A DNA stretch of 64,000 nt from Phymatolithon calcareum (GCA_977006965.1 OZ345353.1:4030001-4094000); one strand, 5' to 3'. Positions 23,101-34,579 are shown, counted from the first letter of the stretch. Program-made: numbers and translations. The notes: a model not told the origin generated them from the sequence alone.

Positions 23101-24439
23101 ATCATTTTGGGACGGTTCCAAATTTTTCTCTCTAGGGGGTGGCTCTAGTGAGAAAAACTGCGTTTGCGACTACTATTGCTGTGGATAGCAGCGAGAGAAC
23201 ATTCAGCTTCTGGAGTGAATCAACTCTGCCTATTTTATTTTTGCTGTAGCAACAAATTATCTTATATACTATTTTGTGGGACACACAAGGGTATCAGAGC
23301 ATTGGAATTATTTATTTATTTTTATTCTTTTCTCGCGCAGTGTCGAGAATAAATATCAAGACTGTTGAGCGCAGAAGGAATAAATTATTGTATTTAAGTT
23401 CAGTGAGGAATAAATAACTGGTTATTCCCAATTATTGGATCCATCTAGCTGCTTTCTGTCACGATAGCATTGACGTCTTCGATTCCCCACACATCCGAGT
23501 TAGCATGAAGGAACATCTGCTTCTCGAAATTTGCAGGAATAACGCTTCTTCTTCTGTCATCCAACGAGTTCCCGTTGTACTGTGTTGATTGCCATGGTTT
23601 TCATAATCCTAAATGAGGAGTCCGCAGCCGACACGTCATGTGCTATCGATGACAAACATGTCACTTTACTGTTCAAGAATACCATCGGGCCCAAATAAAC
23701 AATATAATCGTCGGGCCAAAATGCTGTCATTCTCCCCCAGAAACGTAGACTTAGTCGAGCGTTCTCGAGTAAATAATGCTTTCAAATAAATAAAATAATT
23801 GTCGTAACCACGAAGATCTCAATAAATACAATAAATATGCGCGACTCAGGAATAAATTATTGGAACAATAATTTAAATAATTACAATAGCAATTTTTTTT
23901 CCAATGCTTTGAAGGGTATCTACTTCCTTGCATGTCAATCCAAATTGGGTAACACAAATTAGGGGTGCACAGAAAGGCGCACCGAAATCCCTATTGGGAT
24001 GAACATGGAATCGATAATCCGTATCCGGTATCATTGCATATGCATAGCACACAATTATCGCTCTACATGCATACGCGGAATGCACTGATCTGGGTGTGTC
24101 CAGATCAGGTGCAAGAACTACTCAAAACGTGACAGGTGGCCAGAACGTGACAGGTTCTGTACGCACAAATCCAGTTTTTGTATTTTCGCGAAAGCTCCAA
24201 TGCTCACCTCTTCTAATTTTTACAGTCTGTTTTCGTTTTGTTTTGCCTCCCATACCTTCGTCAGCACTCTGCAATCATCGTCTGATGTGCATTGCAGGAC
24301 TGGGTGAAAGTATTTTTTCGCTGAAATGGGAAGCACAATTTTCCAATGACGATCAAGATCCGGCTCGCCTGAAATGTTTCATTCAGCTTGCACAACGTGC
24401 TACGGTTGGATACAAGGAAGAAAGACGGTCGAATACGGT
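20198..24439. other. Long gene-poor stretch
   Basis: About 4.2 kb with no coding frame I can support on either strand. It includes AT-rich low-complexity DNA near 20500-20660 and near 22500-22900, a CT-rich part near 22230-22330, and AT-rich DNA near 23750-23900. At 24126-24150 the sequence GTGACAGG(T) occurs twice in tandem. No terminal repeats of a transposon were seen. Confidence 0.35.
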
Positions 24440-24745
24440 AATACAAAAACGGCACATCTCCCACATGAATACGTATCTATACTAAGGGAAAGTCTCTGTA
24501 ATCCCATTTTCTCTCCCGTTTTTCTACTGTTGAGCTAGATACATTTTATGTGCGTGATTTCGTTTGCCCATTGGGGAAGCCTCAAATCTTGACATTCAAG
24601 CTTTACAGAGAACTACAGCAAAAAGTAGAATACATTCATGTCGATGACGGTGTCGTGAACATGTTTCTATACTAGATCTAAAGTCTTGGAGTCGAACTGA
24701 GAAACGCGGAAATAAGTTTTTTCTATCCCCATCATAAGAAATCAC

Positions 24746-24967
24746 TCCGAACTCGACGAAGCTCTCACAGTTATCTCAAACTTAATGTCCAAGCAACGAC
24801 TTTCCGATATTCAAAAAGAGATGCTGGAAATGGCACTTGATACCGTCCAAAAAAATGTCCGAAATCAAAATGAAAACGTAAGTGAAGGATTGTAGCGCAA
24901 CGAAAAGTCTCTCAGGTGCAATGATAATTGACTAAGCGAGCTTCAATAAAACAGAAATCCATCCATC
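24746..24967 (+). mobile_element. Short retro-repeat family R2, copy 2, with 13-bp target duplication
   Basis: A 222-bp insert bounded by perfect copies of CATAAGAAATCAC (24733-24745 and 24968-24980). Copy 1 of the surrounding region (about 9780-9795) has this site once and uninterrupted. It ends with AGAAATCCATCCATC, so the tail is (ATCC)n rather than poly(A). A frame reading QRLSDIQKEMLEMALD then a stop suggests it is the 3' end of a longer coding element, truncated at the 5' side. Related copies are at 16606 and 31310. Confidence 0.85.
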
Positions 24968-25319
24968 CATAAGAAATCACATTTATCGCTCTGCGACAAA
25001 CTGGCCAATTTTCACCAGTGAGTTCCAGTCTGCATTCAATGTGCTTCGCACAGTTCATCAAATTTGTTTTATATATTCTAAACGCTACTGGACTGTGCAG
25101 CACAATGGAATACGGTTGACACAAAAATCACGAATTTGATTCGTGCAATGTGTATATGTAATTAAATAGATTTTATTTAGAAGGTAGCATGTGTCCCAAT
25201 TGAAAGCAAGTTCGCATACAGTATCTGCATATCAATATCGGCTGCAAACAAACACTGAGAGGAGGAATGCCTCTTAGACGATGTTAAACCCTACCCTAGA
25301 GAACACAGTATCTCTTACA

Positions 25320-26254
25320 TATAGCCAAGATGGGAATATGCCATGCACCTGACGCCATGGACGACAAGAGTTCAAACAGCTATTGCAGACGTGGAGAAGA
25401 CTTTTTTTGGACAAGTATTTGGTCCAATCGCAAAAAATCGAACCGCGAGACTTCGTCTTCTCTGTCGCATACATAATGCGGAAGACAGAAGATTAGTTCT
25501 AGCGTTACGAATGCTTGAACGAGCCAGAACAAGGAAAATGGGCTTGCTCGCAGTCCCAAGAGAGGAAAGAGACGTTGAGGAATTGCAATGGGTGTGTCGT
25601 GACATATCATCAATGTTACATCACGACCTATTCGAGACGGCACTAACCTATCTCAAGCAGCGAGTTTCAGCAAAATCGTTGAGGGACCTGCTCTTTAAAG
25701 ACGAAGGAGAAGGCTTGGAGGCGAGCAGAAAGAGGAATATTCCTTATGATATTCCCGGGTCTACTCCCGCCATCATCAGACTACCGAAAGCACGTCACCG
25801 CCAATTGGCGATTAAATGGGCATTCGGACGTTTTCCCCCATTGAGTACCACACTTCTGGAAGACAAATTCGGTGAAATCGTACCAACTCTCATGAACAAG
25901 CTCGAAGTGTACCTTCAAAGATATCGACTAACAGAAGAGGAGACTAGTGAGACTGAAAAGGCACTTGACAAAGTACTATTCCTCACAATCGTCTTTTATG
26001 ACGACATGGAATAGACCAAGACAAAATAGAACGGCGACGCTGAGATTCCTACGAACAGGACAAGTGGACTCTAAGCTTTTCCCTCCACCTTCTCTGGAGG
26101 AGGGTTTTTGCAGCTAGGGCTACGACGATATCAACGAGCTTTTGCGGGCTTTAACGGAGCTACCAAGGTAGTAGCATCTGAAACGCATCTCCCTTACAGT
26201 CTTATGAGTGTTTCTGAGGGCGTTTAATAAATTCAAAATTCAAAAAAAAAAAAA
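25320..26254 (+). mobile_element. 5'-truncated LINE with poly(A) tail and 13-bp target duplication
   Basis: Flanked by AGTATCTCTTACA at 25307-25319 and 26255-26267. It starts within the codons for PRWEYAMHLTPWT and keeps an open frame to the stop at 26012-26014. Family marks are VEKTFFGQVFGPIAKNR, RLRLLCRIHN, LRDLLFKDEGEGLEASRKR, RHRQLAIKWAFGRFPPLSTTLL and a C-terminus FYDDME. The 3' UTR ends in AAATTCAAAATTC and about 14 A. RT lies in the missing 5' part. Residues differ widely from the LINE at 26453, so the two are separate subfamilies. Confidence 0.92.
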
Positions 26255-26452
26255 AGTATCTCTTACAAATCAGATACAAGAAATAACTTGAGACTGATTT
26301 AATACTCCTGTGTTCAAGCACATATATTCCGGCGACATCGGGCAAAAAAGCAAAGATCCGGGAGTTGGCTCGTGATGGAGAGGTCTACCGACTTTTGGCC
26401 ACAAGGTATATCAGTGGTTGCATCCGTGACAGCCGCAATGAGCACCATCGTC

Positions 26453-28264
26453 TCATTGAGGTGAAAGCAGAGATGCTCAAGACTAACATGGACCTCAACT
26501 CAGAGATCATATTCGAATTGTGGACAGCTTGTGGCAGAGTCGGTGACATACCATTGTTGTGGCGAAGGTCAGTGCTCGTAGCAATCCATAAGAAAGGGAA
26601 CACGGAAGATCCCGGAAACTACAGGCCAATATCCCTCTTGAGTAGGACAAGGAAAGCTGTAGAATCAGCTCTCAATACCCTACTCAGAAGACAATACTCA
26701 AACCATGAGTATCAACTCGGATTCCAGAAAGGCAAGAGTACGGAAACAGCCATACTTCGAGCAACGGAGCTTCAGCGGAAAGGGCATAGGTGCATCGGAG
26801 TCCTCGACCTCAAAGCCGCATATGACACTGTACCTAGGAAACTGCTCCAGGAACGGATGAGACTGGTCTTACCAAAGGCCATCAGCGACATGTGTGAAGC
26901 ATTCCTATTGCCCTCCTGGATCCTCACGGCGGGAGACAGCAACAAGAACTGGTTCATAGTGGACAGAGGCGTCCCCCAAGGGTCACCGCTCAGCCCAAGC
27001 CTGTATAACATATTTATGGACGAATTCGCGGAGCGCATAAGCGCTGTTTCGAGCGAGGTAGCAGACGTATCTGCAGTTCTATTTGCAGACGATGTGACTC
27101 TGCTGGCGAAAACCCCGCACGCGCTGCAGCACCTGCTCGATATTTCAACGAAATGGGCCGAAGAGAGAGGAATGACGTGGAACTCCAAAAAAGGTAAGAG
27201 CGAGGTGCTGGAGTCGATCGAGACAAAGAACCACTCATTTCGTCTAGCGCACCAGACCCTTTCGCAGGTACCTGAAGCTGCATACCTCGGGATATCTCTA
27301 GGACCAACCGGAATTACGCTCACAAGCACAATCAGGCGTATAAAAAACGCCAAAGCAGCGGTACACCAACTGAAACCACTTGGGGTATTCATTCGGGGGA
27401 TAAACACCCTGAAAGCATACGTATCTACAAGTCGTTGATCCAACCAAGGTGGGAATACGCTATCCATCTCACACCGTGGACTTCAGAAGTGCAAGAAGCT
27501 ATCAAAGAAGTAGAAAGAACCTTCTTCTTCCAAGTATTCGGTGGTACGGCAAGTGGAAGAATCGACCGGCTCCGGCTTATGTGCAGGATCCAACCACCAG
27601 AACACAGGAGAGAAATATTAGCGCTGAAGATGCTGCTACGAGGAAAAGCAAGGAAGTCGACTACCCTATCCAAGCCAAGGGAAGAGCGAAACTTCAAAGA
27701 ACTGCAGTGGGCAAGTCGCGATATTGCCGCGATGCTGCAACAAGAACAGTTCGCGGCTCCCTTCAAACATATGCAGGAAGGGAAATCTCCAGGCCAATTT
27801 CGACGAATTCTGTTCGAAAAAGAAGGCACGAGGCTCGAAGCAAGAAGAAAGAGGAAAATACCGTACGACAAACCGGATGAGATCCCGGCCATCCTCAGGT
27901 TTACTAAGGTGAGACATCGACAGTTGGCCATAAAATACGCAAGCGGAAGGTTCCCTCAAGTGAGCACGACGCTAATATCGAATACATTCGGAACGGCAGC
28001 AGAGCGCCACATAGAGACCATACGTATGAACCTAACAAAGTATGAACTGGACTCCGGAGAAATGTTAAGAACGGAAAAGGCATTAGACTCCATACTACTC
28101 TACAGCGTCACCATAATTGACAATATGGAAAACGACGAGTCCCTGTATTAGGGACCAGGCGATAGACTAGAATGAACAAGTTACGAAAAGCTGCTCCCGC
28201 ACAGTCTTAGGAGTGTTAATGAGGGCTTTCAAATAAACAACTAAACAGTTGCAAAAAAAAAAAC
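26453..28264 (+). mobile_element. 5'-truncated LINE with RT and C-terminal domain, inserted in the membrane-protein gene
   Basis: The insert encodes RT from about motif 1 on: NYRPISLLS, FQKGKST, VLDLKAAYDTVP, GVPQGSPLSPSLYNIFMDEFAERI and the catalytic FADDVTLLA near 27090. A one-base frameshift near 27415 (LKAY|RIYKSLIQPRWEY) separates RT from the C-terminal domain, which is open to the stop at 28149-28151 (IIDNMENDESLY). The 3' end has about 11 A. The target duplication is CCATCGTC at 26445-26452 and 28265-28272. Copy 3 of the host gene (41050 region, reverse) shows the uninterrupted site. No endonuclease or ORF1 remains. Confidence 0.93.
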
Positions 28265-29621
28265 CCATCGTCGCATCGCGGCTGAATAAATGCTTCCCCT
28301 TGTGCTCTCATGCGTCGACGCCGCGATAGAATTACACATTGGTTCCCCTCCTGATCTACCTGGCCGTGTTCGTGTGCCTGCTCGTGTACGCAATGTTTTC
28401 GGTAAGAAACAGAAACTTATGTGGAACGCTCGCATTCATGGTCGCACCCTCTGTTCCTCTACATGGCTTTCTGTGGGCGCTAATTCCACAGACACAACAC
28501 GCACAAGACGCACCTTCCTCGGACAGCTATATGCTGCAGTGTTTCCGCCGCAAACCAGCTTTTCTCCTTGTGCTTACTTGGATACCTCTCATTCTGGGAG
28601 CGATTCTGGCAGGTTTAAACAAGGCTTGGCAGGCGCTTGCAGTGCAGATCGCCACTGCTTTTGCCTTCTTGGCCACAGGAAGTACTCCAGAAACTTCGAT
28701 GCAAGCGCGTGAAAGTTCATTCGGGAGAGTAGCGCGCTACATGACGTTCCCTGTACCTATGGGTAGCGATGAAGCAGAAGCCTATACTATCGACTTGCAG
28801 CGGGAGAAGATTCTGGAGCCTATTCAACTGGACATGGGCGGTAATGACGCTTACCTGCAGGTGAGCATTGCAGCGACGGGTCGACTGATGCGACGTAAAG
28901 ACGACGAGAACGCGAACGAGGCTCCACATTCCGCTTATCTCGATTACTTTGTTGAAAAGCTACCCCAAGATCGTCTTGTAGAAATGACAGGTGGATTGTG
29001 GAGAACTTTGCAGGGATGGAAAACAAGACTTAAAGTGGCTGCTATCGATATTTTCCTACTGTATGGACTCGTTTCAAGAATGGCCAACGACGCATACCGC
29101 CCTATTGATTGTAATGCTGAAGACCGGAAAGTGTTAATCATGCTCAACTTCTATTTTTGCCGTGAGGACAAAACCAGTGTACGATCGGAGTTTTCTGAGG
29201 CAGCGAACAATCTTTGGGACGCATGGAGAGCGGCTGGAGAGTGGCTACTTAGAAGTGAGCATTGGTCTACGGCTTCGATGCGCGTATCCATTGGCGTCGA
29301 TCTTGACATTCCGCTTGCTGAGGATATCTTACAGCGACTTTCCACGGGCGATCCAGATGCGGAACTGAAGGTGGTTGCGCTGGGTTCCGTCATCTATTTT
29401 GTTCGGTATGTGCTCGCGCACAATGTTGAACTTGCGGAAGCGGTAATGAAGAGCACCCCTTACTACCACAACCGAATTGCGAAAGACGTCCTTCAAGGAA
29501 CGAAAAACATTCCGCTGGTTTGCCGAGGAATCATCGGAAGTATGAGGCGCAACGGCCTGATCACGGGAGATGTGAGCGGACATGAGTGGGCTTCATCGGG
29601 TGGTGCCCTAAGATGGAGCCC

Positions 29622-30396
29622 GAGAGAAGGGTTTGACCGGACCGAACGGACCACAAACGAAAAAAGACAAGTTTCCGGCGCGGGCGCGGGCGCCCGCGCC
29701 GGCGCAAGTGGCCGCAGCGATAAAGCTGCACAAAGCGCTCCTTCCGACGGTAATCCCGCCGGAAATGGCGGACGCGATCGTGAACGCGCACTCCAGGGAC
29801 TTGGCGAATCGAGAACTTGCCACACTTGAAATGCCAGACCCAAGCCCGCCGTTGCAAGATTTCGAGAAAATCTTGCGAATTTAAGCGGATTTGATACAGG
29901 CCGGCTATCATACCGGTCCGGCCCGTTCACCTGTGCGTCACAGATAGGAACCAAGAGCTCAGTCAGGAATTTTTCCCCGCTACAGTGCAGGGTTTTTTTT
30001 GAACTTGCAAGAGCTGTGATCCGGCCTCCCCATGGGAGAAGACTATCACCTTCTGGTAGTATGGTAGTACATGGATTCCGCCCTGAGTGGTGTGCCGCAA
30101 CGCTCAAGGAAGCTGGGAGAGAAGACAGAAGAAGATGAAAGAAGGCAGCGAGATGACTAGCTACCGTGAGCGTCCTAAATGGTTTCCAACCCGGGGCATC
30201 CCTTTGAAGGACGGCGACTGAAGATTGGCTATGTAGCGATATAGATGTTAAGCTTCCCCAAGGTCTGCACATTGTGCAGCTTGGGCAGCTGTTGTGACAT
30301 CAAGTACCACTCGTATCTGTTAAGTCTACTGGAGCCGTAAGGATGTGGAGTTGTTTACCAGCTCTGATAAATCCCGCAATAAAAGAAAGAAAGAAA
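29622..30396 (+). mobile_element. Retro-insertion with (GAAA)n tail in the membrane-protein gene
   Basis: A 775-bp insert between AGATGGAGCCC (29611-29621) and AGATGGGGCCC (30397-30407), an 11-bp target duplication with one change. Removing it restores the host reading frame (ALRWGPVEYALLDQAYA, as in copy 3 ALKWGPGGYALLDQAYA). The 3' end is AATAAAAGAAAGAAAGAA. The first part is very GC-rich (GGCGCGGGCGC area near 29675-29705) and open from 29633 to 29884, coding for KFPARARAPAPAQVAAAIKL, a basic and Ala/Pro-rich peptide of unknown function. It may be the 3' end of a longer LINE or a SINE. Confidence 0.8.
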
Positions 30397-30829
30397 GATG
30401 GGGCCCAGTCGAGTACGCTCTTCTAGATCAGGCATATGCTCGAAACTCCGCGCTAGCCTATGATGCACAGCTAGGTATTATCGTGGCCAAGGCGGTTTTG
30501 GAAAACTAGCTCAAACTCCCTTCGCGCTGACCAAGAACATTGAAGTCGAAACAAACCACCATCCTGAATTCCGAGGAACAAGCCGATTTACTATCAGCGA
30601 TTATTAATTTGAGAATTAAGCTAGAATCGACATTGTCTTAGTTCTATATTTAGTGCCAATCGTCCTTAACAATGAAAAAAAAATTCTTGCACTGCTGCCT
30701 AAGCCATTGCACACAAGGACGTTCCTGCGTTAGGTATCATATCCGACTTATTGTTCGAATAGACGAAATGCAGTTAAACGGGGCATCCGTGACGATTCTA
30801 TTATCACCTCAGGCATTAGAAGAAGAAAG

Positions 30830-31000
30830 AGAAGAAACGTAAGTTGAAGTTGACAACGTGTGTGCAGACGCATGGGAAAGATTTGCGAGTGCCAAGAGGC
30901 CATGGGTGTGGTTTATTTCGGTTCCCCAGAAGTGGGTGCGAACCGTTCTGGTGGGGTACAAAATCCTATATACCAGAAGAGGAGAGAGAGATGGAGATAT
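30830..31000 (-). repeat. (TTC)n-tailed short retro-repeat family R1, copy 1
   Basis: The minus strand carries the family core CCTCTTGGCACTCGCAAAT, CCATGCGTCTGCACA(C), GTTG..AACTT and a TTCTTC-rich tail (30815-30845). The same core, with different drift, occurs at 34580, 36112, 38545, 42950 and 63866. Confidence 0.6.
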
Positions 31001-31309
31001 AAACTGTTGCTTAGAAGAGACCCCGGTACCTGTAAGCAAGGCTGCCGCGTGCGTACAGTTTGTTTCATAGGTGTCAATCAGACGAGTATCGGTCAATCTA
31101 ATCTTGAAACCTCTTTTTTATAATTCAAGTTTATTTAAAAGCCCCACAGCAGCGTTCGATTCGGACGGATTACGGATCAATCCGATAGCTGTATTTGCTG
31201 AGCAGTTTCTGTTGCTATAAGGCGCTCGCGCTGGTACGCGCGACAAAACTGCTGTATTTAGGTTTTGTCTTGAAATTCAATGCAAATCAGCCTGCAACAA
31301 TGGTTCCCC

Positions 31310-31420
31310 GGAACTACTTAAAAGAGAACGTAAGCGAAGGAATGCAGCACAACGAAAAGCCTCTCAGGTGCAATGATAATTGACAAAGCGAGCTTCAATT
31401 AAACAGAAATCCAATCCTAT
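31310..31420 (+). repeat. Short retro-repeat family R2, copy 3 (3' part only)
   Basis: Matches the last 90 or so bases of 24746-24967: GAACGTAAGCGAAGGA, CTCTCAGGTGCAATGATAAT, GCGAGCTTCAATTAAACAGA, then a short ATCC/ATCT tail. It is truncated at the 5' side. Confidence 0.75.
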
Positions 31421-31820
31421 CTAATTGTTCCCCGGTGGTCATTGGGGGAGCAGGATTTTTAGTTGTATCACGATATGATTCACGGTATCACGGCTGCAAT
31501 ATATTGAGAATATAGCCTATTCTAATCGACGCGACACGGCTACCGGACGATCTATCGTTCACAGCTCTGATTTCCTTGATAATGCGCCCTGTTGGGAAAA
31601 TCGCGTCAACGCGATGGGACAAAAATGTTGCACGGGATGAATCCTAGACCTTGCCTGCAAGGTGTAGCCAGCACAAGGGGACGGAGATCGCTGAGATTGT
31701 TCCCAGGTCTTCTTCGCTCTTCACCGAAGCCCATACACAACCATGATTTTCTTGATCTCATGCATTCTGTTAGCGTCCTTGCGTTGAGGTAAGGATGCGA
31801 TCTGTTATTGCCGAAGAATG
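31421..31820. other. Stretch with no recognised gene
   Basis: No motif, repeat match or convincing frame was seen. Confidence 0.3.
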
Positions 31821-32384
31821 TTAAAGTTGCTGACGTCCATCGTTGTCACTACCACTAAGACACAAATGGAACACAGAACAAGGTTGGCTGCAATTCTCAT
31901 TCACCCGTCTGGATACATCGTCTTCAAGCTCAAGGATGAAAGCAACTTTTCTCCGTTGAAAGATAGTTAGGTCAAGCAGACTCCACGTTGCCTCTGCCTC
32001 GCCCCAGAGAAGGTTTGTATTAGACAACGGGGTCCAACGAGAAATGAAAACGTAATTTCCTTCAATCCAGACGCTTTCAGGACTGTTGGCGCTTTGATGA
32101 CGGAGCTTGAACTTAGATGCGATGTACAAGGCGTCCGCCGCAGAATTTGCTTTGTAAGAACACGCCTTTCTCAAACCACGGGCATTCCAATCACGTTGCT
32201 CACACCGCCTTCCTTCCGCAACTGTGACGGTTCGCACAGTCACAGAGCCCACGTCGTTAAGTAAGTAATGGATCACACGGCATGCAAGTGCATACAAATG
32301 TCCTGCACTGAATAACATTGCGAATGGAGAGGCGATGTAACACAAGAAGAAACGGATGTGCCATGCGACAACATAGAAGAGCAT
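31821..32384 (-). CDS. Hypothetical protein, 187 aa, with hydrophobic N-terminus
   Basis: Open frame with an ATG at 32384 and stop at 31821. The first 45 residues are strongly hydrophobic (FYVVAWHIRFFLCYIASPF, then LFSAGHLYALACRVIHYLL), suggesting a signal anchor or two membrane segments. The rest is polar, with no family I recognise. The start codon lies inside one arm of the long hairpin at 32377-32436, so the ORF may be a chance frame across a repeat. I rate it as a possible gene only. Confidence 0.3.
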   Translation of the reverse strand: MLFYVVAWHIRFFLCYIASPFAMLFSAGHLYALACRVIHYLLNDVGSVTVRTVTVAEGRRCEQRDWNARGLRKACSYKANSAADALYIASKFKLRHQSANSPESVWIEGNYVFISRWTPLSNTNLLWGEAEATWSLLDLTIFQRRKVAFILELEDDVSRRVNENCSQPCSVFHLCLSGSDNDGRQQL

Positions 32385-32436
32385 TGACGAATTTCTCGTT
32401 TAAAAGTATGCAAACGAGAATTTCGTCAATGCTCTT
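32377..32436. repeat. Long hairpin: 25-bp inverted repeat, 10-base loop
   Basis: The left arm 32377-32401 begins AAGAGCATTGACGAA and the right arm 32412-32436 ends TTCGTCAATGCTCTT. Pairing is 24 of 25. No flanking target duplication was evident. Confidence 0.9.
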
Positions 32437-32839
32437 ACATCTGCAGTGCAGTCAAAACGCAATTTCTGAAATCTTCTCCGACTGAAAAACCAGCAAAACT
32501 GCGAACTGACTTCCCTTCCACCATTACAGAGACTAAAAATTTACAAATTTTAAAGGGACCTGCAGCTCTCAGATCTGAGGACCTATATTTTTCGTTAATT
32601 TTTGAGAGCTCCTTCACACGAGGGGTTCGGTATAGCAATCGTTTCTTCTATTCTCCCATCCTCCCATCACCTTTTGGTCATGTAGATTAGTTCAGGGAAG
32701 CGGAAGTGCAGGGTTTGACCAGGTCGAACTCTGAATGGAGCTCCTCAGATGCGCTGGGTCAGGCCTGGCAGCATTATAGGAGGCAATTTTCTCCAGGGCT
32801 CCACCCGTTGACCGCACGGCGTTAGAGTGTCGTTCGAAT

Positions 32840-33240
32840 GAACGTTGCGACTCTGCCAATCTCGCCTTTCGGCGCGGCACGTGGTGGGAAGCAATTGATG
32901 CCGACACCGGTTCCATAGATGCGCTTACCAATTCTAGATACTATCTCGAGCAGCAGTACGGACTCGAGCAGACGCAGTAACTTTTGTCCAACCGTTCGGT
33001 AGCGCACTACAAACTGGCAAGAGAGTTGCGTGGATCCGGTACAAACGGCACTGATGGTGCGACAGATATCTATGCGGAAGCATCTGCCCCGCTTGATTGC
33101 GCTATCGCTGACGGCATTCCCGCTGCGGATTTGGACCCTTGCTGGGCAAAGGCGTGGTCGCGTATTGCGGATGCTCTGATTGAGGCGGAGAGATATGGAG
33201 ACACGGAGAATACCCTGGAGAAGGGAAAGTGTTTCTTGTC
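32840..33240 (+). pseudogene. TPR-repeat protein fragment
   Basis: One frame reads NERCDSANLAFRRGTWWEAI, then after a TAA near 32980 LLSNRSVAHYKLARELR, DCAIADGIPAADLDPCWAKAW and SRIADALIEAERYGD. These follow the TPR pattern N..F..G.W..AI, LLSNRS.A..KL, A..DA......LDP.W.KA..R.A.AL....Y, as in Hsp90/Hsp70 co-chaperone TPR domains. A stop and loss of frame at the 3' side show decay. A DnaJ fragment lies about 1 kb downstream on the same strand, so the two may derive from one DnaJ/TPR gene. Confidence 0.55.
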
Positions 33241-34039
33241 GGTTCTGATGATCATGATTTAGCGCCCGCAAGGCGGTCGCTTTTTCCTCTCGCGACTGTT
33301 CGCCGCACAACTTAGATCGAGATAGTCGTGCTGCTCGTGGTAGGTGATCTGTTGGGCCATACTTGCACATGTCTCTCGTGTGTCTATGCGCTGCATCGCT
33401 GTCTTTTGCGTAGGTTGTAGTATACAAGCTAGTTTTTTTCCTTCCTCTGAGTAAAGGAAGGGGGGGAGTTCGGGATTTCGACTCGAATGCTTGGCTCGTA
33501 GCACGCTCAACGTCGCCTGCACAGCCCTTCGACCACACGGATTCGAAACTCTTCGCAACCTTCTTGTTCGCAACCGTCGTCATGCAAGCCAGCACTGAGA
33601 CAACTGCGCTCAAGTTCCCTTTTCCCATTTTCGTGAGTTCGTTCGAAGGTCGACGGCCAAGACAAGGTCGCTGTCTGAGGATGACGTTGTCCCTGTCCCG
33701 GAGGTTTCTGGACCTCGGCTCGAGCTCTTGGATCCTACACGCGTCACGCCTGTGAATCCCTTCGACCACCCGGAGTCGGTGACCCTTCTTGACCGCAACC
33801 GTTTCGCCGCACAAGCCAGTTTGGTGACATTCGCGCTCAACGTCGCTGACCGCTTTTCGCGCGCCTGTCTCAACGTCGACGAGCACGCCAAGGTCGCCGC
33901 CGGAAGACGACGCCGACGTCTACATGCTTACTCTGTCTGGTGTCCCCTATCTATTGGGGGTTTTGTTGGCTTGTTTTTCTTTCCAACTCTTTTTGTCTTG
34001 TCCCTTCCGCTCTTTTCTTGTCTCTCCTCTCTTGGGCTT

Positions 34040-34460
34040 TTCTTTCTGCATGGGCGATAAAGGCAAGCGCATTTCTTGAAGCTAAACGGGCTACCGATGC
34101 ACAACGGGAGCTTGAAAAGCACGTAAACTTTGTCCAGATGATCCTCATTTGGCGGAATTGAGGAAGAATGTGGAGGATGTTGTGCTCCAGGAACGCGGCA
34201 CAAGAAGAAGAAGGCGGAGTGATATACGAAAAAAAACCGTCAACGCAGTGCGGCGGTAAAGGACACGGCATTGTAGGATGTGCTGGGTGTATTGCCGGAT
34301 GCTACGCCTTCAATTATTAAGAAGGCGTATTATTTGAAGGCGAAAAACTGTCACCCGGATCGAAATCCCCGTGACCCGGATGCTTCCGTCACGTTTCAGA
34401 AGCTGTTGCGTACTGAGGTCGGAGCAGAAGCGCTGCAACTTGTAAATAACGGGATCGGTG
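34040..34460 (+). pseudogene. DnaJ (Hsp40) J-domain fragment
   Basis: DVLGVLPDATPSIIKKAYY then LKAKNCHPDRNPRDPDASVTFQKL at 34270-34395 is a J-domain from the start of helix I to helix IV, with the diagnostic HPD tripeptide. The codon before DVLG is TAG, where the family has Tyr (ALYDVLG), so the frame is broken exactly at the conserved tyrosine. Upstream, MGDKGKRIS (34051) and AKRATDAQRELEKH (34075-34120) lie in different frames and may be the protein's N-terminus. The usual continuation (AYQVLSD) is lost where a short retro-repeat begins at about 34580. Confidence 0.7.
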
Positions 34461-34579
34461 AAAAGGGTTTCCGAATACGTCGCCCACGCATACTAATATT
34501 GCTGGAGGGGTTTTCTTGTTTTCTTTCATATTATTGCTCATCTCTTTTTCGACTTTTTGTGAAAACTGCTTCCTCTCTT

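Larger units (their letters stand above)
24440..26374 (+). other. Conserved upstream region of membrane-protein gene copy 2, with two retro-insertions
   Basis: Matches 9485-10233 in order once 24746-24980 and 25320-26267 are taken out. The match runs through the CATGAATACGTATCTATACT area, the GTGAGTTCCAGTCTG area, TTAAACCCTACCCTAG and CATATATTCCGGCGACATC just before the ATG at 26375. The uninterrupted copy 1 acts as the empty site for both insertions. Confidence 0.75.
26375..30640 (+). pseudogene. Multi-copy membrane protein, copy 2, broken by two retro-insertions and nonsense codons
   Basis: The gene starts at the ATG at 26375 (MERSTDFWPQGISVVASVTAAMSTIV), is cut by a LINE at 26453, resumes at 28273, runs to 29621, is cut by a second element, and resumes at 30408 with VEYALLDQAYARNS and LGIIVAKAVLEN. 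Nonsense codons are TAG at 28327-28329 (TGG in copy 3) and TAG after VLEN near 30510. Between 28339 and 29621 the frame is open and shows hydrophobic segments (PLLIYLAVFVCLLVYAMFSV; LVLTWIPLILGAILAGL; VQIATAFAFLATGS) and a long soluble part (LPQDRLVEMTGGLWRTLQGWK; LYGLVSRMANDAYR; IPLVCRGIIGSMRRNGL). It matches copy 3 throughout. The family is not one I recognise. Confidence 0.85.

Noticed and set aside
26772-27467. 231-codon minus-strand frame
   Set aside because: Exactly antisense to the LINE RT, whose motifs are unambiguous on the plus strand.
29493-30272. 259-codon minus-strand frame
   Set aside because: It spans the junction between the membrane gene and the (GAAA)n element and is antisense to both. 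Its length is a by-product of GC-rich DNA.
32822-33886. 354-codon open frame on the minus strand
   Set aside because: It lies opposite the TPR remnant and two coding-like plus-strand repeats, has no motif and an Arg-rich composition. It looks like a shadow frame.
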